Under the pieces are notes generated by a model, which ran no database searches, was not told where the DNA came from, and saw nothing but the letters and a program-made list of their open reading frames with translations. The position numbers were made by a program, and so were the translations under genes. From NCBI GenBank assembly GCA_002914805.1, contig JXTB01000633.1:20451-84450 (forward strand): a DNA stretch of 64,000 nucleotides, in the 5' to 3' direction. Source of the stretch: Parasponia andersonii (Eukaryota > Streptophyta > Magnoliopsida > Rosales > Cannabaceae). Below, piece after piece: positions 34,218 through 47,427 of the stretch; positions within the stretch are counted from its first letter, which is position 1, and the number at the start of each line of letters is the position of its first letter.

Positions 34218-34857
34218 ATATTAGGTTGCTACTCTAGTATCATGGATAGATTTCAAGTCATATATTTGACATTCATAATACTAGCATCATGGGATTATGA
34301 TGAGAGCATATGAGCTTATAGGTATTAGGTGATTTATATCATATATTACATAATTTTATACTTTGATATATGATCATATTTTTATTTTTACGTGGATTAA
34401 AAATTTTGGAAATTACATACGTTTATAGTTTGTGAACTTACTTTTTGATTAAACTAACTGTGTATATATTTTCATCGCTAAAAGAAAATTATTTACTTAA
34501 TAGGAAATTATTAAATTCATACTGACCCTACTTTTTTCCCCTCAGATGGTGTCCACTATGACATTGGTGACCAACAAATATATTAGGAGGCTATCATCTT
34601 TGGTAGTTCGATTTATTAGTAATACTTTGAGTTTTGGATCGAGGACTGTATATATGCTTTTATTTGGGTATAGTAGGATATAAATACCTTTAGCATTGAA
34701 ACAAGAAAAATCCTTTATGATTATCTATGTAAGCCTATATGTCATATTAATACCTAACACATGATGATAATGACGTATAGACTTGGGTCAAATTATAGTT
34801 TTCTAATTACTTATCGTTCTATGATTGATCGTGAATATATGACATTAGGATCGGATT

Positions 34858-36623
34858 TTTCATGATCGAAATTCCAAAGTCGTGACTTTAAGAAATTTTA
34901 AATTGAAATAGAAGTAAATAGTAAATTTCTAAAATTCCAAAAAAAAAATCAAGTACTTGTAAATTTGAGTTTTTAGTCCTCAAAAGTAAGTTAATTTCAA
35001 AATTAGGCAAATTTGAGAATCATAATATTATCCTTTAGTTTTAAATTTCTAAGAAATTCTTCATTTAAAGTTTAAAGAAAATTCAAATTAATTATTTTAG
35101 AAACTTTTATTAAATCGTGTGAAGTTTAATGAAAAGTTCAATTCAAAACTCTAGACCAAAAGTTTAATTAATTTACATGAAATCATTTTTATCTCTAAGT
35201 ACTCAATTTAATAGCAAAACTATCCTTATACATCTACTTAGTAAATATACTACTAATAGCTAAATAAATTTGACATTGAAAATAAAAAATGATAAGGAAT
35301 ACGAACCAATCAAAGATGAGGATTAGAACTACAAGCATATGCTAAGCATGCTTGTCAAGCAACTAGAACAATTACTACTAAATAAATCGACACCTGAAAG
35401 TGGGAGGAGGTAGAGGATGAACAAGTGAATGCTTAGTAGAAACTCAATTACCTTTTTGAATGGATGTAATTTTATCAAACCTGTATGGTTAATACTTTTT
35501 CCAAAATCCATTTATAAACTCAGTTTATAAAACAGGTAGTATCCAGAATAATCACATATTCAAAACTAAAATCGAATCCATAAGTTTGTATATATATATA
35601 TATATCATAATTCAACTCATCCCATAAGCTCACATCCTCTCATCACGAACTAGAGTAACTCGTACTATATATACTAAGTACTCTCTGCCTGATACCTATT
35701 CTAGAAAACCAGAGGGACACTTATATGTCTATGCCTACCGAACCGGAGGGGCATCTGAATGCCTACGCCTACTGAATGAGAATAATCAAAAAACTCTATA
35801 CGGGTTTATAGGCTCTCACTAAGGGTGGGTATACTAGTCTGCCTAATAAACAATGCGATGCTTAAGATGTATCTCATATATGATCTTATGGTATGTACAA
35901 TATGTAACAAGATGTATAATAATCATACAATACATAACTAAATAATGCTTTAAAAATCCACTTGATATTATTCTAGAATTTACTATACCTTGGTTAAGAA
36001 ATCCACTAGATCACCTAAGATCACGATTTTTTAAATATGTATAAAAATCACAAAGTCTAATTCCAAAATAACCCAAGATTTTCAAATAGTTTATTAAAAT
36101 TTCGTTTAATTCACGATTTTTCACAAAATAATCATAATACGAATTTCAAATTACACCATGTATAAAATCAGGTAATTGAATGCCAACTCAATCGAGTGTC
36201 CACATACTATTACGGTGCTATGGAGGATGATTGGCGTCGTTTGAAGGGTCGGGTGTNNNNNNNNNNNNNNNNNNNNNNNNNNNNNNNNNNNNNNNNNNNN
36301 NNNNNNNNNNNNNNNNNNNNNNNNNNNNNNNNNNNNNNNNNNNNNNNNNNNNNNNNNNNNNNNNNNNNNNNNNNNNNNNNNNNNNNNNNNNNNNNNNNNN
36401 NNNNNNNNNNNNNNNNNNNNNNNNNNNNNNNNNNNNNNNNNNNNNNNNNNNNNNNNNNNNNNNNNNNNNNNNNAGAGAGAGAGTTAGGAGAGAATCAGGA
36501 GGGAGAGAGAGAGAGAGATAGAGAGAATGATGAGCTGAGAGTGCTTTTTTTTAATTATGTAAATGGGTTCCACTACTAAAAAATTTATTATATTAAATTA
36601 AAAAAAAAAGGTAGGATTTCACA
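34858..36623 (-). repeat. 3' LTR of the LARD-like element, with assembly gap
   Basis: On the minus strand it starts TGTGAAATCCTACC. It contains 217 N (36257-36473) bordered on the right by a (GA)n tract. The outer terminus is mutated (TTCATGA where the partner has GTCATGA). Confidence 0.7.
36257..36473. other. Assembly gap (217 N)
   Basis: A run of N followed immediately by AGAGAGAGAG. The microsatellite probably caused the sequencing break. Coding frames called across it are meaningless. Confidence 0.98.
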
Positions 36624-36636
36624 CGTTTCCTTCCTT

Positions 36637-39600
36637 AAAAGAATTTTGTCCCGAAATTCAAACAAGACATGAGTTACTAGTAAAATGACAAGGGACGGTA
36701 GTTAGAAGGAGAGTGAATCTCTAGTTATAGAGTGTCAGAGTAATGGATAAAACACTAGTAAGCAAGGAGCATGAAATATACACTTCACCTATGGTATTAG
36801 AATTCTGCCAACATATCAAGGCCACATAAGACATGAGTTAAAAAGGTCTATTAAGAGATATCACGAGATAGTTCATCAATAGGTATTAAGACCTCGACAC
36901 CAATGATTGGAAATGATGACCCCAAATTGGTAATTAATCATAGAAGTAGTGATAATACCCACAGTGGTAATTAATCGTAGAAGTAGTGATAATACCTAAG
37001 GCAAGAAGTTGAGAATACATGACTCTTATAACAAGAACACTGATTGTTAGGCACTAAAATATTTTAGCTGATCTAATATTAGATACGTACAATATCATCC
37101 CTAGATCACATCAGATCAATAACACATTAGAACAATTTCATTTGTCTACAACTAAACTTGGCCCTAAATAATCATTGAATTCAAAGATTTAAACAAAATC
37201 TTCATCAATACAAGATAGCACTCAACAAGGTTTTAAATAGAAATAAATAACTTGTGTTACACCATAAATAAGATAGACGGGTTCAAAGGTCAAAAAAGAC
37301 AATAAAAGTATAATGACATAAGTCATTTACCGTTCCTCATAACGAGCGTGTAATGACCATGTACACAAATATTTTTAGTCAAGAACAAGACTAGAACTTT
37401 CATAACAGAAAATCATCAACATAGAAATATATACTATAACAAATACCACCAGCTAAATTACTGTATTCCAAGCATATAAAATGCAAGTATTCGCATAATA
37501 AATATTGTTCAAAGGTTTCCCAATTTTTTTACCTAAGGTAACATCATACCATAATAACACATACTACAATTAAATCTAGAGACTCTCCAAGTCTCTTTGC
37601 ACAACACAAGATTATAACAATAATCTAGATCGTCACTTACCTCCAAAAACTTTATAAATCTTTGGTACAAGGAAAAGTCATATAGAAATGACTTAATGTC
37701 TGATATGCAAATAAAACTGTTAATAATACTACAATGCTCTAGAAATAAGGTTCCAATAGAATAGGTTGTCTCTGTAGTGACATATGTCTCCCATCTAACC
37801 TCATTTCATTTTTAAATGAAAAACAGTTTTGAAAACGTGTAGCACAAATATCATGGGTATATAGGAATACCAGACTAGTTCATAATAAGGTCTCACCTGG
37901 GCCATTGGTAAATCAATTCTGATCTTTAAGTATTCCTTTTGAAAATTTAATGGTAGAGTTCAATAACTCTCAATATAGACTCGTAAGTAAACTGATCCTT
38001 ATATCATCAGTTATACCACCATAATAATACTTAGATCCAATTTAAATCAAGTAATAAGTTACAAGTTAAATTCAATACCAACAAATTCAATGATGATTCT
38101 AATCCATAATAGGTTATAACTAGAGTCTCCACAATCCCAAAGTCAGTACAAGTAAAATATCACAAATAGTACTCACTCATTAATAGTTAATCAGTTTGAT
38201 ATTTAGAGCACTAATTCCACTTATTAAGCTAAGTAAGTAGGACAAGAAGACATTTTTTTCCCGCTTGATAGATAGTTTACTAATTAGACTATTAAGCACT
38301 TAAAATATGTCAATTTCTTTCAAATCATAGTTAAACATAATATAAATTTTCTTAAATTTCAAAACTTATTCCAAAGTTACAAACACATATCTCTACGAGA
38401 TTCAAAAGTATGTCTTCTTTTTGTTAAGAAATCATATTATATAAATAATATCCCATAATTATTATAAATGAAAAACTTTAAGTAATACACTAGTAAGGGT
38501 TTCTTTAGGTTTCATAACACTGAAATACCACACTCTGAAAATGTTATTAAAAATGGTATTAAAAGTCGTTTTAATAATAGGAAGAACCTATAAAGCATTT
38601 TAGAAAATAATTGAGTGTGTCAAGTATAAATTTAATTTTAATTTTTTTATATTTTTTTACCTCACTCAACTTGTCAAGCATTTTATTTCACAACTCTTGT
38701 CTATTTGAAAATCCAAGTTTCAGAAATCATATAGTTAAAATTTTTATTTTAAAGAAGATACCAGATATCATTATGTATCACCTAAGTTTCTCCAAGACTT
38801 AGGTATTTAGAACCAATATATATATTTTCTAAATTCTCAAATACAAAATCATCCCAAGCCTTCAATACTAGAAGTTCCAACACTTAGAAAATTAAGGTTA
38901 AACTAGTCACACAAGTATCCAAATATCCAATTAGGGTGAACAATGCAAAGTTTATCCCACTTGATTCACTTATCTACTAAACGAGATATTTATTGGATAC
39001 CAAGGATCCAATAATCAAATAAATAACAACATTACATATTTGTCATTAAACAGACCACATACCTAATGAAAAACTTAGAAGGATTGGTAAATTCAAACAA
39101 TAAGGCAAATGAGGTCATAACAACAAGATCTCACAAAAGTTCCACAATAAGTTTTCAAAATATAAAAACAAAATATAAAATTTTTTAATTTATACAAGGT
39201 TCCAAACAAGTTAGCATAATCAATTTTACCTAGCAAAATTCTTGTAACAAGATATTATATATTTGACTTTTAGAAACATATGCACAAATGTCAAAGAATT
39301 TATATGTATACCATATTAAATCACACCAACGGTCCTTTAAAAATACAAAATTTTTGCCAAAAGTTCCCACATAAATTTTCTATAAACATTTTATGTTTCA
39401 TTCTAAGTCAATTTGTAAATCAATTTCTGGAAGTATTCCTTAATTCCCAAAATCAAGTGACAAGAAGAAGTTGGAGAATATTTAGCAAGAATATCTACTC
39501 AATTTTTTAAACTAGAATATTATTTGGAACCTCAAGTTTATAGAAAATTTACTTCATAGAAAGGGCTTTTATTTTCAGTTCAATACAATTAAATATGCAA

Positions 39601-40916
39601 TTAGATCTTACTAGTACCACAATTAGTTTTAAGAAAAGCAATTGTTCAAATTTTATAGTATTGGAAATTTTACAAATCTTAGACTCAAAGTAGTACTATT
39701 ACTTTTTAAAGAATACAATCCTTAAAAATATGAATTTCATATACCCAATCTTTATTCAAAATTAAGAGGTATATGGTTCTATTGAAAACAAATATAATTC
39801 ATTGGTCAAAAGCAAATGTCGACCTCATTCAAAATCAAAATTGTCAACTTGGAATTTTCCAAAAATTTCAAACCAATTAATCATATCTTAAGCCTTTCTT
39901 AACTTCAAAATTAGGAAAAATACTTGGAATTTTCAGTTCATAAAAATTACCTTAACTTGAAATATTTTCCAACTAACACTACCAAATATAAATTAGGATT
40001 ACTTTGGTACTACAACTAAATTTATTATAAACTAAGATTGAAACTTTATAATAAGGTAATTTGACAGACCCAAATCTCTAATAGCCCAAAAATTTCTAAA
40101 ACCATATATTCCTTGAAAAAAAATTCTTTTACCTAATCCATATTCAATTTTTTTTGTAAACAAAAAGTTCAAAGTCCCTCTAGAAGCAAACATGATACAA
40201 TAATAAAATGCAAGGATTTACATAGTTCAAAATAATGCCAATCAAGCATTGAAATTGGTAAGGCTGGAAATCCAACAAAATCATACTAATTCAATTATCT
40301 CCATATGACAATAAAACTTGGTAAGGCTGGAAAGAACAATTTTTAATTTGTAACCAAGTCCATATTATCATATCAATCCATGAATGAAAAATCAATATGA
40401 GCTGACCATCCAAAATTCTTACCAATGCACTATATAAAATTTTAACAACATACTACCAGACACTCAAACTGGTTAGTAATTTATAAATAATTCCCAAGAA
40501 ATTCAAATTACAACCCCATAAATACAAATAATGTCAAGTCATGTAATCAATATACAAGATATTGAATTGTTATTTTTAAACTTATAAAGTTCACATAGCT
40601 TATCAGAATCATAGACATAGGAATACAAGGACGAATGCCCATTTGAACTGAGAAATTTTTGACAATAGTAAAAGTTACTAGTCTCATATCATCTTCGATA
40701 CTTCTGAGACAAGAATTTCAAGGTATATCTATCCCAAAAATACTAGAGTTACACTCTAGGAAAGTGAATGGAAGATTCGAAATGAATCATAGCAAAGATA
40801 TTATATTTAGTCAATTCCTAAGTTATGTGTAAGGTATTTGTCAAACATTTTTTTTAAAACCCATTTTAAACAACAAAATCTCACAAGCAAGATCCTAGAC
40901 AGATCTAAAGCCTACA
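36637..40916. other. Non-coding internal region of the LARD-like element
   Basis: AT-rich, no open frame with recognisable homology. It contains a 37-bp-period tandem pair (TGGTAATTAATC..., 36928-36996) and two copies of GGTAAGGCTGGAAA near 40260 and 40320. On the minus strand, the bases next to the purine tract (TTTCGGGACAAAATTC) resemble the end of a Ty3/gypsy pol, suggesting derivation from a coding parent. Confidence 0.6.
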
Positions 40917-40928
40917 GCTCTGATACTA
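40917..40928 (-). other. Primer-binding site of the LARD-like element
   Basis: The minus strand reads TAGTATCAGAGC, one base from the tRNA-Met complement, four bases inside the 5' LTR. Confidence 0.75.
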
Positions 40929-40932
40929 AAAC

Positions 40933-42493
40933 TGTCATGACTAAAATTCTAAAACCATGACTTCTAGTAATTTTAAGTTGAAATAGAAATAAACAGTCAA
41001 TTCCAAAAATTCCAAAAACAAAAAATCGAGTACTTGTAAATTTAAGTTTTTAGTCATCAAGAGTAAGTAATTTTCAAAATTAGGCAAATTTGAGAATCAT
41101 GATATTATCCATTAGTTTTAAATTTCCAAGAAATTCTTCATTTAAAGTTTAGAGAAAATTCAAATTAATTATTTTAGAAACTTTTATTAAATCATGAAGT
41201 TTAATGAAGAGTTCAATTCAAAACCCTAGGCCTAAAGATTAAATAATTTACATAAAATCGTTTTTATCTCTAGGTACTCAATTCAATAGCAAAATTTTTC
41301 TCATATATCCATTTAGTAAATATACTACTAATGGCTAAATAAATTTGACATAAAAAATAAAAAATGATAAGGAATACGAACCAACTAAAGAAGAGGATTG
41401 GAACTAAAAGCATGCTTGTCAAGCCACCACAATAATTATCACAAAATAAATCGACACCTGAAAGTGGGAGGAGATAAAGAGTGAGCACATGAATGTTCAA
41501 TAGAAACTCAATTACCTTTTTAAATGGATGCAATTTTATCAAACCTATGTGGTAAATACTTTTTTCAAAATCTATTTACATACCAAGTTTATAAAATATG
41601 TAGTATCCAGAATAATCACATATTCAAAACCTAAATTGAATCCACAAGTTTATATATATCATAAATCAACACATCCCATGAGCTCATATCTTCTCATCAT
41701 ATACTAGAGTAATTCGTACTATGTGTAACCAATACTCTCTGCCTGATACCTTTTTCAGAAAACTAGAGGGACACCTATAATGTCTATGCCTACTAAACCA
41801 GAGGGACAACTGAATGCCTATGCCTATTGAGTGAGAATAATTAGAAAACCACACGCGGGTTTACTGGGTTTCACCAAGGACAGGTGTATTAGTCTGCCTA
41901 CTAGACAATGCAATGCTTAAAATATATCTCATGTGTGATCCTATGGTATGTACAACATATAACAAGATATATAAAAATCATGCAAAACATAACTAAACAA
42001 TGCTTTAAAACTCCACTTGATATTATTTTGAAATTTACTATATCTTGGGTAGGAAATCAGCTAGATCACCTAAGATCATGATTTTATAAATATGTATAAA
42101 AGTTACACAGTCAATAACCCAAGATTTTTCAACAGTTCAATAAAATGTCGTTTAATTCATGATTTTTCAAAAATAATCATAATGTAAATTTCAAATTAAA
42201 TTATTATAAAACTCGGTAATTGAATCCCTATCTAAATCGAGTGTCCAAATAGCATTACGGTGCTATAAAGGAAGTTTAGCATCATTTGGGTGTCGTTTGA
42301 AAGCTCAGGTATCCATTTCGCAACTTAGATCGATAAGTTTGAAAATTTTATTTTCAATTGGAACTTCAAATCATGATACAGATTTCACTATTGAATTCAA
42401 AGCATCTAAAAATGCTAGGTTAGACATATAACTTGACTAATTCAGGCTCAAGGTAAATCTAATCCGTCAAATTTGTATTTTCGTGCCCATCAC
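40933..42493 (-). repeat. 5' LTR of the LARD-like element, truncated
   Basis: Starts TGTCATGACTAAAATTC on the plus strand and follows the left LTR through the GATACC and GGTGCTAT landmarks. Sequence after about 42310 faces the N gap of the partner, so it cannot be verified. It ends where the Athila-like LTR begins. Confidence 0.7.
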
Positions 42494-44103
42494 TGATAAG
42501 TGTATTTTACACTTATCTTTACTATCCTTTCGAGCTTAAAAATTTCTCATCTTTGAACTCTTTTACTTCTTTTGTTCCTTTTGATGTATATTTTGGGTGA
42601 AAAGTCATTAAGAGGAGAATTCTGACTTTTCAAGTAAAATTAAGGCTAGACCAAGATAATTTCGATCATTCACGAGCGAAATAGAGGAACACATCTCAAT
42701 AGTATTGCAGCGCCAATATTTTGGAGTAAACTGAGCAGAACTGGGCACTGTAATGCCATGTTGGCACCGCAGTGCCAAAAGTTCAAGGAACTTGGCACTG
42801 TAGTGCCAGGAAGTGGTACTGCGGCCCCACTTCCGTGATAGAGTAGTGCCACTCCACGGCACCGTAACACCATGGCATTAATGCCATTACACCGTAGCAC
42901 CATGGCATCAATGCCATGACATTGTAGTGCCACTTGTATGGCACTGCAGTACCGTGATATTACCCCTGTGATGTTACAACGTCACGTCCATGGCACCGCA
43001 ATGCCATGTTTATGGCACTACAGCACCGTCCCCTGGATAATGTGGCATCGCAGCACTATAGTCCAGTGCTGCAGTACTAGCTCTTTGATTATCTCAGCAC
43101 TGCGTCATTGCCACAAAGTATAGACATATTAAAGAATTCCTGTATCGTGGCCAGTTTGGCCTCTTGTATTTATCCTCTCTTCTACAATCAGCTAAGGCAT
43201 CATGGAAAAATTCTAGCAGCCAAAGTTAGAGAGAGTTAAAGAGAGTTTCTGAAGGAGTAACAATAAGGAGCAGAAAGAATCACGAGGATTCAAGAGGAAA
43301 CCAATAGATTAAACAAGCTTCAAAAAAAATTTCGATCTTTCCTTTATTTATTCTTTTATTTTTCTACTATAGATGTGTATCAGCTCTATCATTATTATTG
43401 TCTTCTTCCTTGCATAACTGTGAACTAAACTCTCTCTCTCTAGGGATGTAATCAAATCTCTAATATAATTCATTTACGTTGTTTTCCTTATTTGTTTTTC
43501 TTATCCACTAATGAATTAATTATTCAATGTTCTTCCTAATGTTTCTATTTATTTAGGTAGTATACTGATTGTTGTGTGAAACTTATATAAACTTGGAAAT
43601 GATAGTATAGATTTGGACATAGGTTGAATAATATAGGATTGCCTAGTATAGAGTGAGTTCATATAAGATAGGAATATATCTCTGTAACTTATGCAACCTT
43701 GTATAGGAATTACCAAGCTTAATGATATTTAATCAATATATATTAGGATTAATATACTATCTTGTTTAAGCATTTTCACCTAGATTTTGGAAAGCAATTT
43801 ATGAATACCATTGAGTTCCTGATTTTTAATTCTAAGTGGATGATTGAACAATGAAGAAAACTAGTAATTGAAGGATGGTTCTTTAGTGTTAATTTCCATT
43901 ATTTCCTTTTCTATTGAATTCACATTTTAATTTCAGTTCAAAATAACTACTTATTTTCTTTTGGATAAATCACCAACTAGTTTTGGTTAGTACTTAGCAT
44001 TTGTAATTCATTTGTTACTTGTGGGATTCGACACTCATTTACCTTCTATATTACTTATTGCGACCCGTATACTTGCGGTGTTTTGTCTGTTAAAAATAGT
44101 CCA
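42494..44103 (+). repeat. 5' LTR of the Athila-like element
   Basis: Begins TGATAAGTGTATTTTACACT, itself an inverted repeat around a short centre, and ends in CCA. Its first third carries the palindrome array. No partner LTR is in the window, so the left boundary rests on this start and the end of LARD-like sequence. Confidence 0.72.
42700..43115. repeat. Array of short palindromes built on GGCAC/GTGCC
   Basis: Many 14-18 bp inverted repeats follow one another, for example TGGCACTGTAGTGCCA near 42792, TTGGCACCGCAGTGCCAA near 42761, and ATGGCATTAATGCCAT and ATGGCATCAATGCCAT near 42872 and 42902. Spacing is irregular, roughly 20-40 bp. Every frame across it gives low-complexity peptide, so open frames here are not genes. 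Confidence 0.85.
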
Positions 44104-44112
44104 ATAAGTTTT

Positions 44113-44130
44113 TTGCACCATTGCCGGGGA
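44113..44130 (+). other. Primer-binding site, tRNA-Asp type
   Basis: TTGCACCATTGCCGGGGA is close to the TGGCGCCGTTGCCGGGGA used by Athila/Tat elements, about ten bases after the LTR. Confidence 0.8.
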
Positions 44131-44346
44131 GCACGATGATTTATAATTTGTTAATACTAATATCAACTAGTTTAGATTTAATTCAAACTTTCTTTGTTTT
44201 TGTGCATATTTCAGGTACTAGAACTCTAACATTTGTGTATGAGACAAGCAAAGAGTCTTGAATTCTTACCTCTAGACCCTGAAATTGAGTGAACCTTGAG
44301 GGAGCATAGAAGACAGAGAAATCAAAGGAACAACCCTCAACCTACC

Positions 44347-45752
44347 ATGGTAGACCAAGACAATGCAAGGCCACTTCGGGACTTTACCGCTCCCATAGTC
44401 AATAGGGTCGATTCTAGCATCCGAGACCAGTTATCAATGCCAATAATTTTGAACTAAAACCTACTACTATTCAGATGGTGCAAGGGATATGTTAGTCTAG
44501 TGACTTGCCAAGTGATGATCCCAATCAACACATCATAAACTTCTTGAATATATGCAATATCTTCAAGCAGAACAAGGTGAGTGATGATGCTATGCATTTG
44601 CATTTGTTCCCATTCTTTTTGAGAGATAAGGCGAAGGGATGTTTAAATGCTCTACCTTCAGGATCCATCACCACCTGGGATGAATTAGCTCAAAAGTCCC
44701 TTGTCAAGTTCTTCCCTCCTACCAAAATAACTAAATTGAGGAATGACATTACCTCATTTATGCAGTTTGATAATGAGTCATTGTATGAGACTTGGGAGCA
44801 TTACAAGGAGCTAATGAGAAAATGTCCTCACCATGCAATTCCTAAATGGCTCTTTGTTCAAACTTTCTACAATGGTTTGATGGAGCATTTGAGAACTATT
44901 TTTGATGCAATAACTAGTGGTACTCTAATGGGTAAATCTTCGATGAAGTCTTTGATTTGTTATAGGAGATGGCTGCAAACAATTATCAATAGCCTTTAGA
45001 AAGAGTTAATCTGAAGAGAGCAGCCAGCATTAATGAAATGAAAGCTATTTCAACATTGGCTACCCAAGTTAATGCCTTGACCAAGAAACCTGATTCTATG
45101 GCAGTACATGGAGTTTATGCTTTGTATAGTTCAATAGGGGTTTATGAGCAATGCGGTGATGGTCACTTAAGTTTATTTTATCTTATGAACATGGAGTCTG
45201 TTCAGTTTATAGACAACCACAATCAACAACGATGCAACAACCCTTACTTCAATTCCTACAATCCGAGTTGAAGAAATCATCCAAACTTCTCTTAGAGCAA
45301 CCAAAATCATCAAGGGAAAAGTTCTAATTTAAGACCAATGCATCCTCTGAAATTTTAGAATCCAAGTCATTCCACTCAAGGAAAGAAACCATAGATAGAA
45401 GAGATTCTCATGCAATACATAGCCAAGAATGAAGTCACCCTTCAAAACCAAGCCGCTGCTATGAAGTTTCTAGAGACACAACTCAGTCAATTAGCCAATG
45501 TTTTTATCAACCAGCCTCAAGGAGTGTTACCAAGCAATACCGAGATGAATCCAAGAAATGAAGGCAAGGAGCATTGTAATACCATCACATTGAGAAGCGG
45601 GAAAGAGCTACTGGAAACTGTAGACAAGCCTAGTCCACCATCTAAGCTAGTTATTGAAGAAGTTGTGAAAGAACAAGCCAAAAGGAATGATGAAAAGAAG
45701 CTAATCGAAGAGGTTATTGCTGATAATCCCTCAATATCATTATCAAAACCCA
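44347..45752 (+). pseudogene. Athila-like gag, broken and truncated
   Basis: Starts at MVDQDNARPLRDFTAP. A frameshift follows near 44430 and a stop near 44490. The main open block (44505-44999) is typical Retrotrans_gag sequence (SDDPNQHIINFLNICN, ITTWDELAQKSLVKFFPP). Later blocks at 45038-45271 and 45410-45752 include a damaged zinc knuckle (YEQCGDGHLSLFY) and a charged linker. The final open frame runs into the foreign LTR scrap and ends at 45808. Confidence 0.85.
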
Positions 45753-46323
45753 TAATTGAATCTCTACTGAGTATTCACGTGCTCACTTCCTTCTTTCTCT
45801 TACTTTAAAGTGTTGATTTATTTTATGACAATTATTCTGGTGGCTTGACAAGCATGATTAGCATATGCTTGGAGTTCTATTCCTTTTCATTGGTTAGATC
45901 CTACTTCGTATCATCTTTCTTTTTTATGTCAAAATTATTTAGCTAATATTAGTGTATTTATTAAGTAGATGTATGAGGGATGATTTTATTATTAAATTGA
46001 ATACTTAGAAATACAAATGATTTTATGTAAATTATTTAAATTTTGTACCTAAGGTTTTAAAATTGAATTCTTTCACTAAAATTCGTGATTTAATAAAAGT
46101 TTCTAAACTAATTAATTAGAATTTTCTTTAAACTTTAAATAGAGATTTTCTTAGAAAATTAAAACTAATGAAAAATTTCATAATTCTAAAATTTGGTTAC
46201 TTCTGAGGATTAAAAATGAAAGTTTCAAGTATTTAATTTTCTGGAATTTTTGAATATCATTGCTTATTACTATTTTTACGTAAAATTACTAAAAATCACG
46301 GTCTTGGATTTCCAGTTGTGACA
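45753..46323 (+). mobile_element. LTR fragment of the LARD-like family, inverted copy
   Basis: It is the reverse complement of the outer part of the LTRs at 34858-35480 and 40933-41530, ending GTTGTGACA at 46323 (compare GTCATGACA). No primer-binding site follows. It truncates the Athila-like element. Confidence 0.78.
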
Positions 46324-47427
46324 GAAATATTCTAAACTCCAGATGAAAAGTGAATAATAGAAGGAAAAAAAAATGTATATATCATTTTAAATATTTCTTT
46401 TGTCATAAATTTAACATTTTCGTTAAATATTCCAAAAATCCTGATCATTTGCATATATTAGCTTTTAGAAGTCTTCTATTTTTTCTTTTTTCGGTCTTCT
46501 TCTCCATTTTTTTTAAATTCTCTTCTTTAAGATTTTGATATATATTAATTTCATAATTGGTGAATAATAGAAGGAAAAAAAAATGTAAAGCAGGCAAGAT
46601 GGACAGAGTAATAGTTCGGTTCACAAAGCACATCTATACTTCTTATAATACTATATATATGTATCTTTTTTTTTTAACGTTAGTTGTCATACACTGTATT
46701 CTACGGGCATGCAAATATATCATAAATTGCTCACCTAATAAATGGTCATGATGTATTGAGTTTAATAGACAATCCTGAAGTGAAGGAAGTAACCGAGAGA
46801 GTCATCACGAATTCAAGCCATCATGGACTATCAGAGTTCAACCACCAAACAAGATGTACTGTCAAGGACATGATTTTAAGAATGAAAATGTTCCAGTAGT
46901 AAAAGAAACTTATTTGTAAGAAGAAACATTCTAAACTCAAGACGAAAAGTGATCCTAAACATTGTCTTTATAATATTTGTCTTACCAATTTTAAATAGTT
47001 ATTCATGTGTTTTCAATTCTTTTTACTTCGTTTCATTTCTCTTTTCTTTTCTATTTTTTTTTCCTTTCCTTTACTTTTGCTTTTTCTTCTCTAAAGTTTT
47101 CTTCCTTTAACGATAAAAATCAACATCTCTTGAGGTTTTGCTTTTAAATTTAAAAAAAAAAAAATGGTCAACACTATGCATACAGATGGTGAGCTTTTCT
47201 TAGTACAATTTAACTGCTTGTTTATACATTCAGTAAGCCAAATTAATTATAACATAAAGTTGTACATTTCCTATGTGTCTTTAAGATGTGAATCTGAAAC
47301 TTTTTTTTTTCCTCTTTTTTAACCTGCATAAATCAACGCTTTGATATAAACTAATAATGATAAATACGAATAGCAATAGTCAATAAATTAAGAAAGAGAA
47401 AATATGTTAATATATTATAGCTTCACT
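46324..47427. other. Intergenic stretch left of copy B
   Basis: AT-rich. ATTCTAAACTC.AGA.GAAAAGTG occurs at about 46330 and 46930, and GAATAATAGAAGG at about 46352 and 46562. An open stretch on the plus strand at about 46742-46899 (NPEVKEVTERVITNSSHHG) looks protein-like, but has no start and I cannot assign it. No gene is called. Confidence 0.5.

Larger units (their letters stand above)
34858..42493 (-). mobile_element. Large non-coding LTR retrotransposon derivative (LARD-like)
   Basis: Two long direct repeats, 34858-36623 and 40933-42493, bracket about 4.3 kb of internal sequence with no retroelement domain. The right repeat borders a primer-binding site (TAGTATCAGAGC on the minus strand, 40917-40928). 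The left repeat borders a purine tract (AAGGAAGGAAA, 36626-36636). Together these fix the orientation as minus. The absence of gag and pol over the full internal length defines a non-autonomous element that would depend on a Ty3/gypsy relative. The right LTR is cut by the Athila-like element at 42494. Confidence 0.72.
42494..45752 (+). mobile_element. Athila/Tat-type Ty3/gypsy element, 5' part only
   Basis: LTR 42494-44103 is followed by a tRNA-Asp type primer-binding site (GCACCATTGCCGGGGA) and an Athila-like gag. The LTR end holds CCCGTATACTTGCGGTG, typical of this lineage. The element stops at about 45752, where a scrap of an unrelated LTR begins. Pol and the 3' LTR are absent. Confidence 0.85.

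Noticed and set aside
36196-36579. Open frames across the N gap
   Set aside because: They are read through 217 N and a (GA)n tract, so no real sequence supports them.
42700-43115. CRISPR-like array
   Set aside because: Repeats vary in length and spacing, are themselves palindromic, have no unique spacers, and lie in a plant retrotransposon LTR.
42608-43123. Overlapping open frames on both strands with MALQCHG-like repeats
   Set aside because: They are produced by the palindrome array inside an LTR; the frames overlap each other on both strands and give low-complexity peptide.
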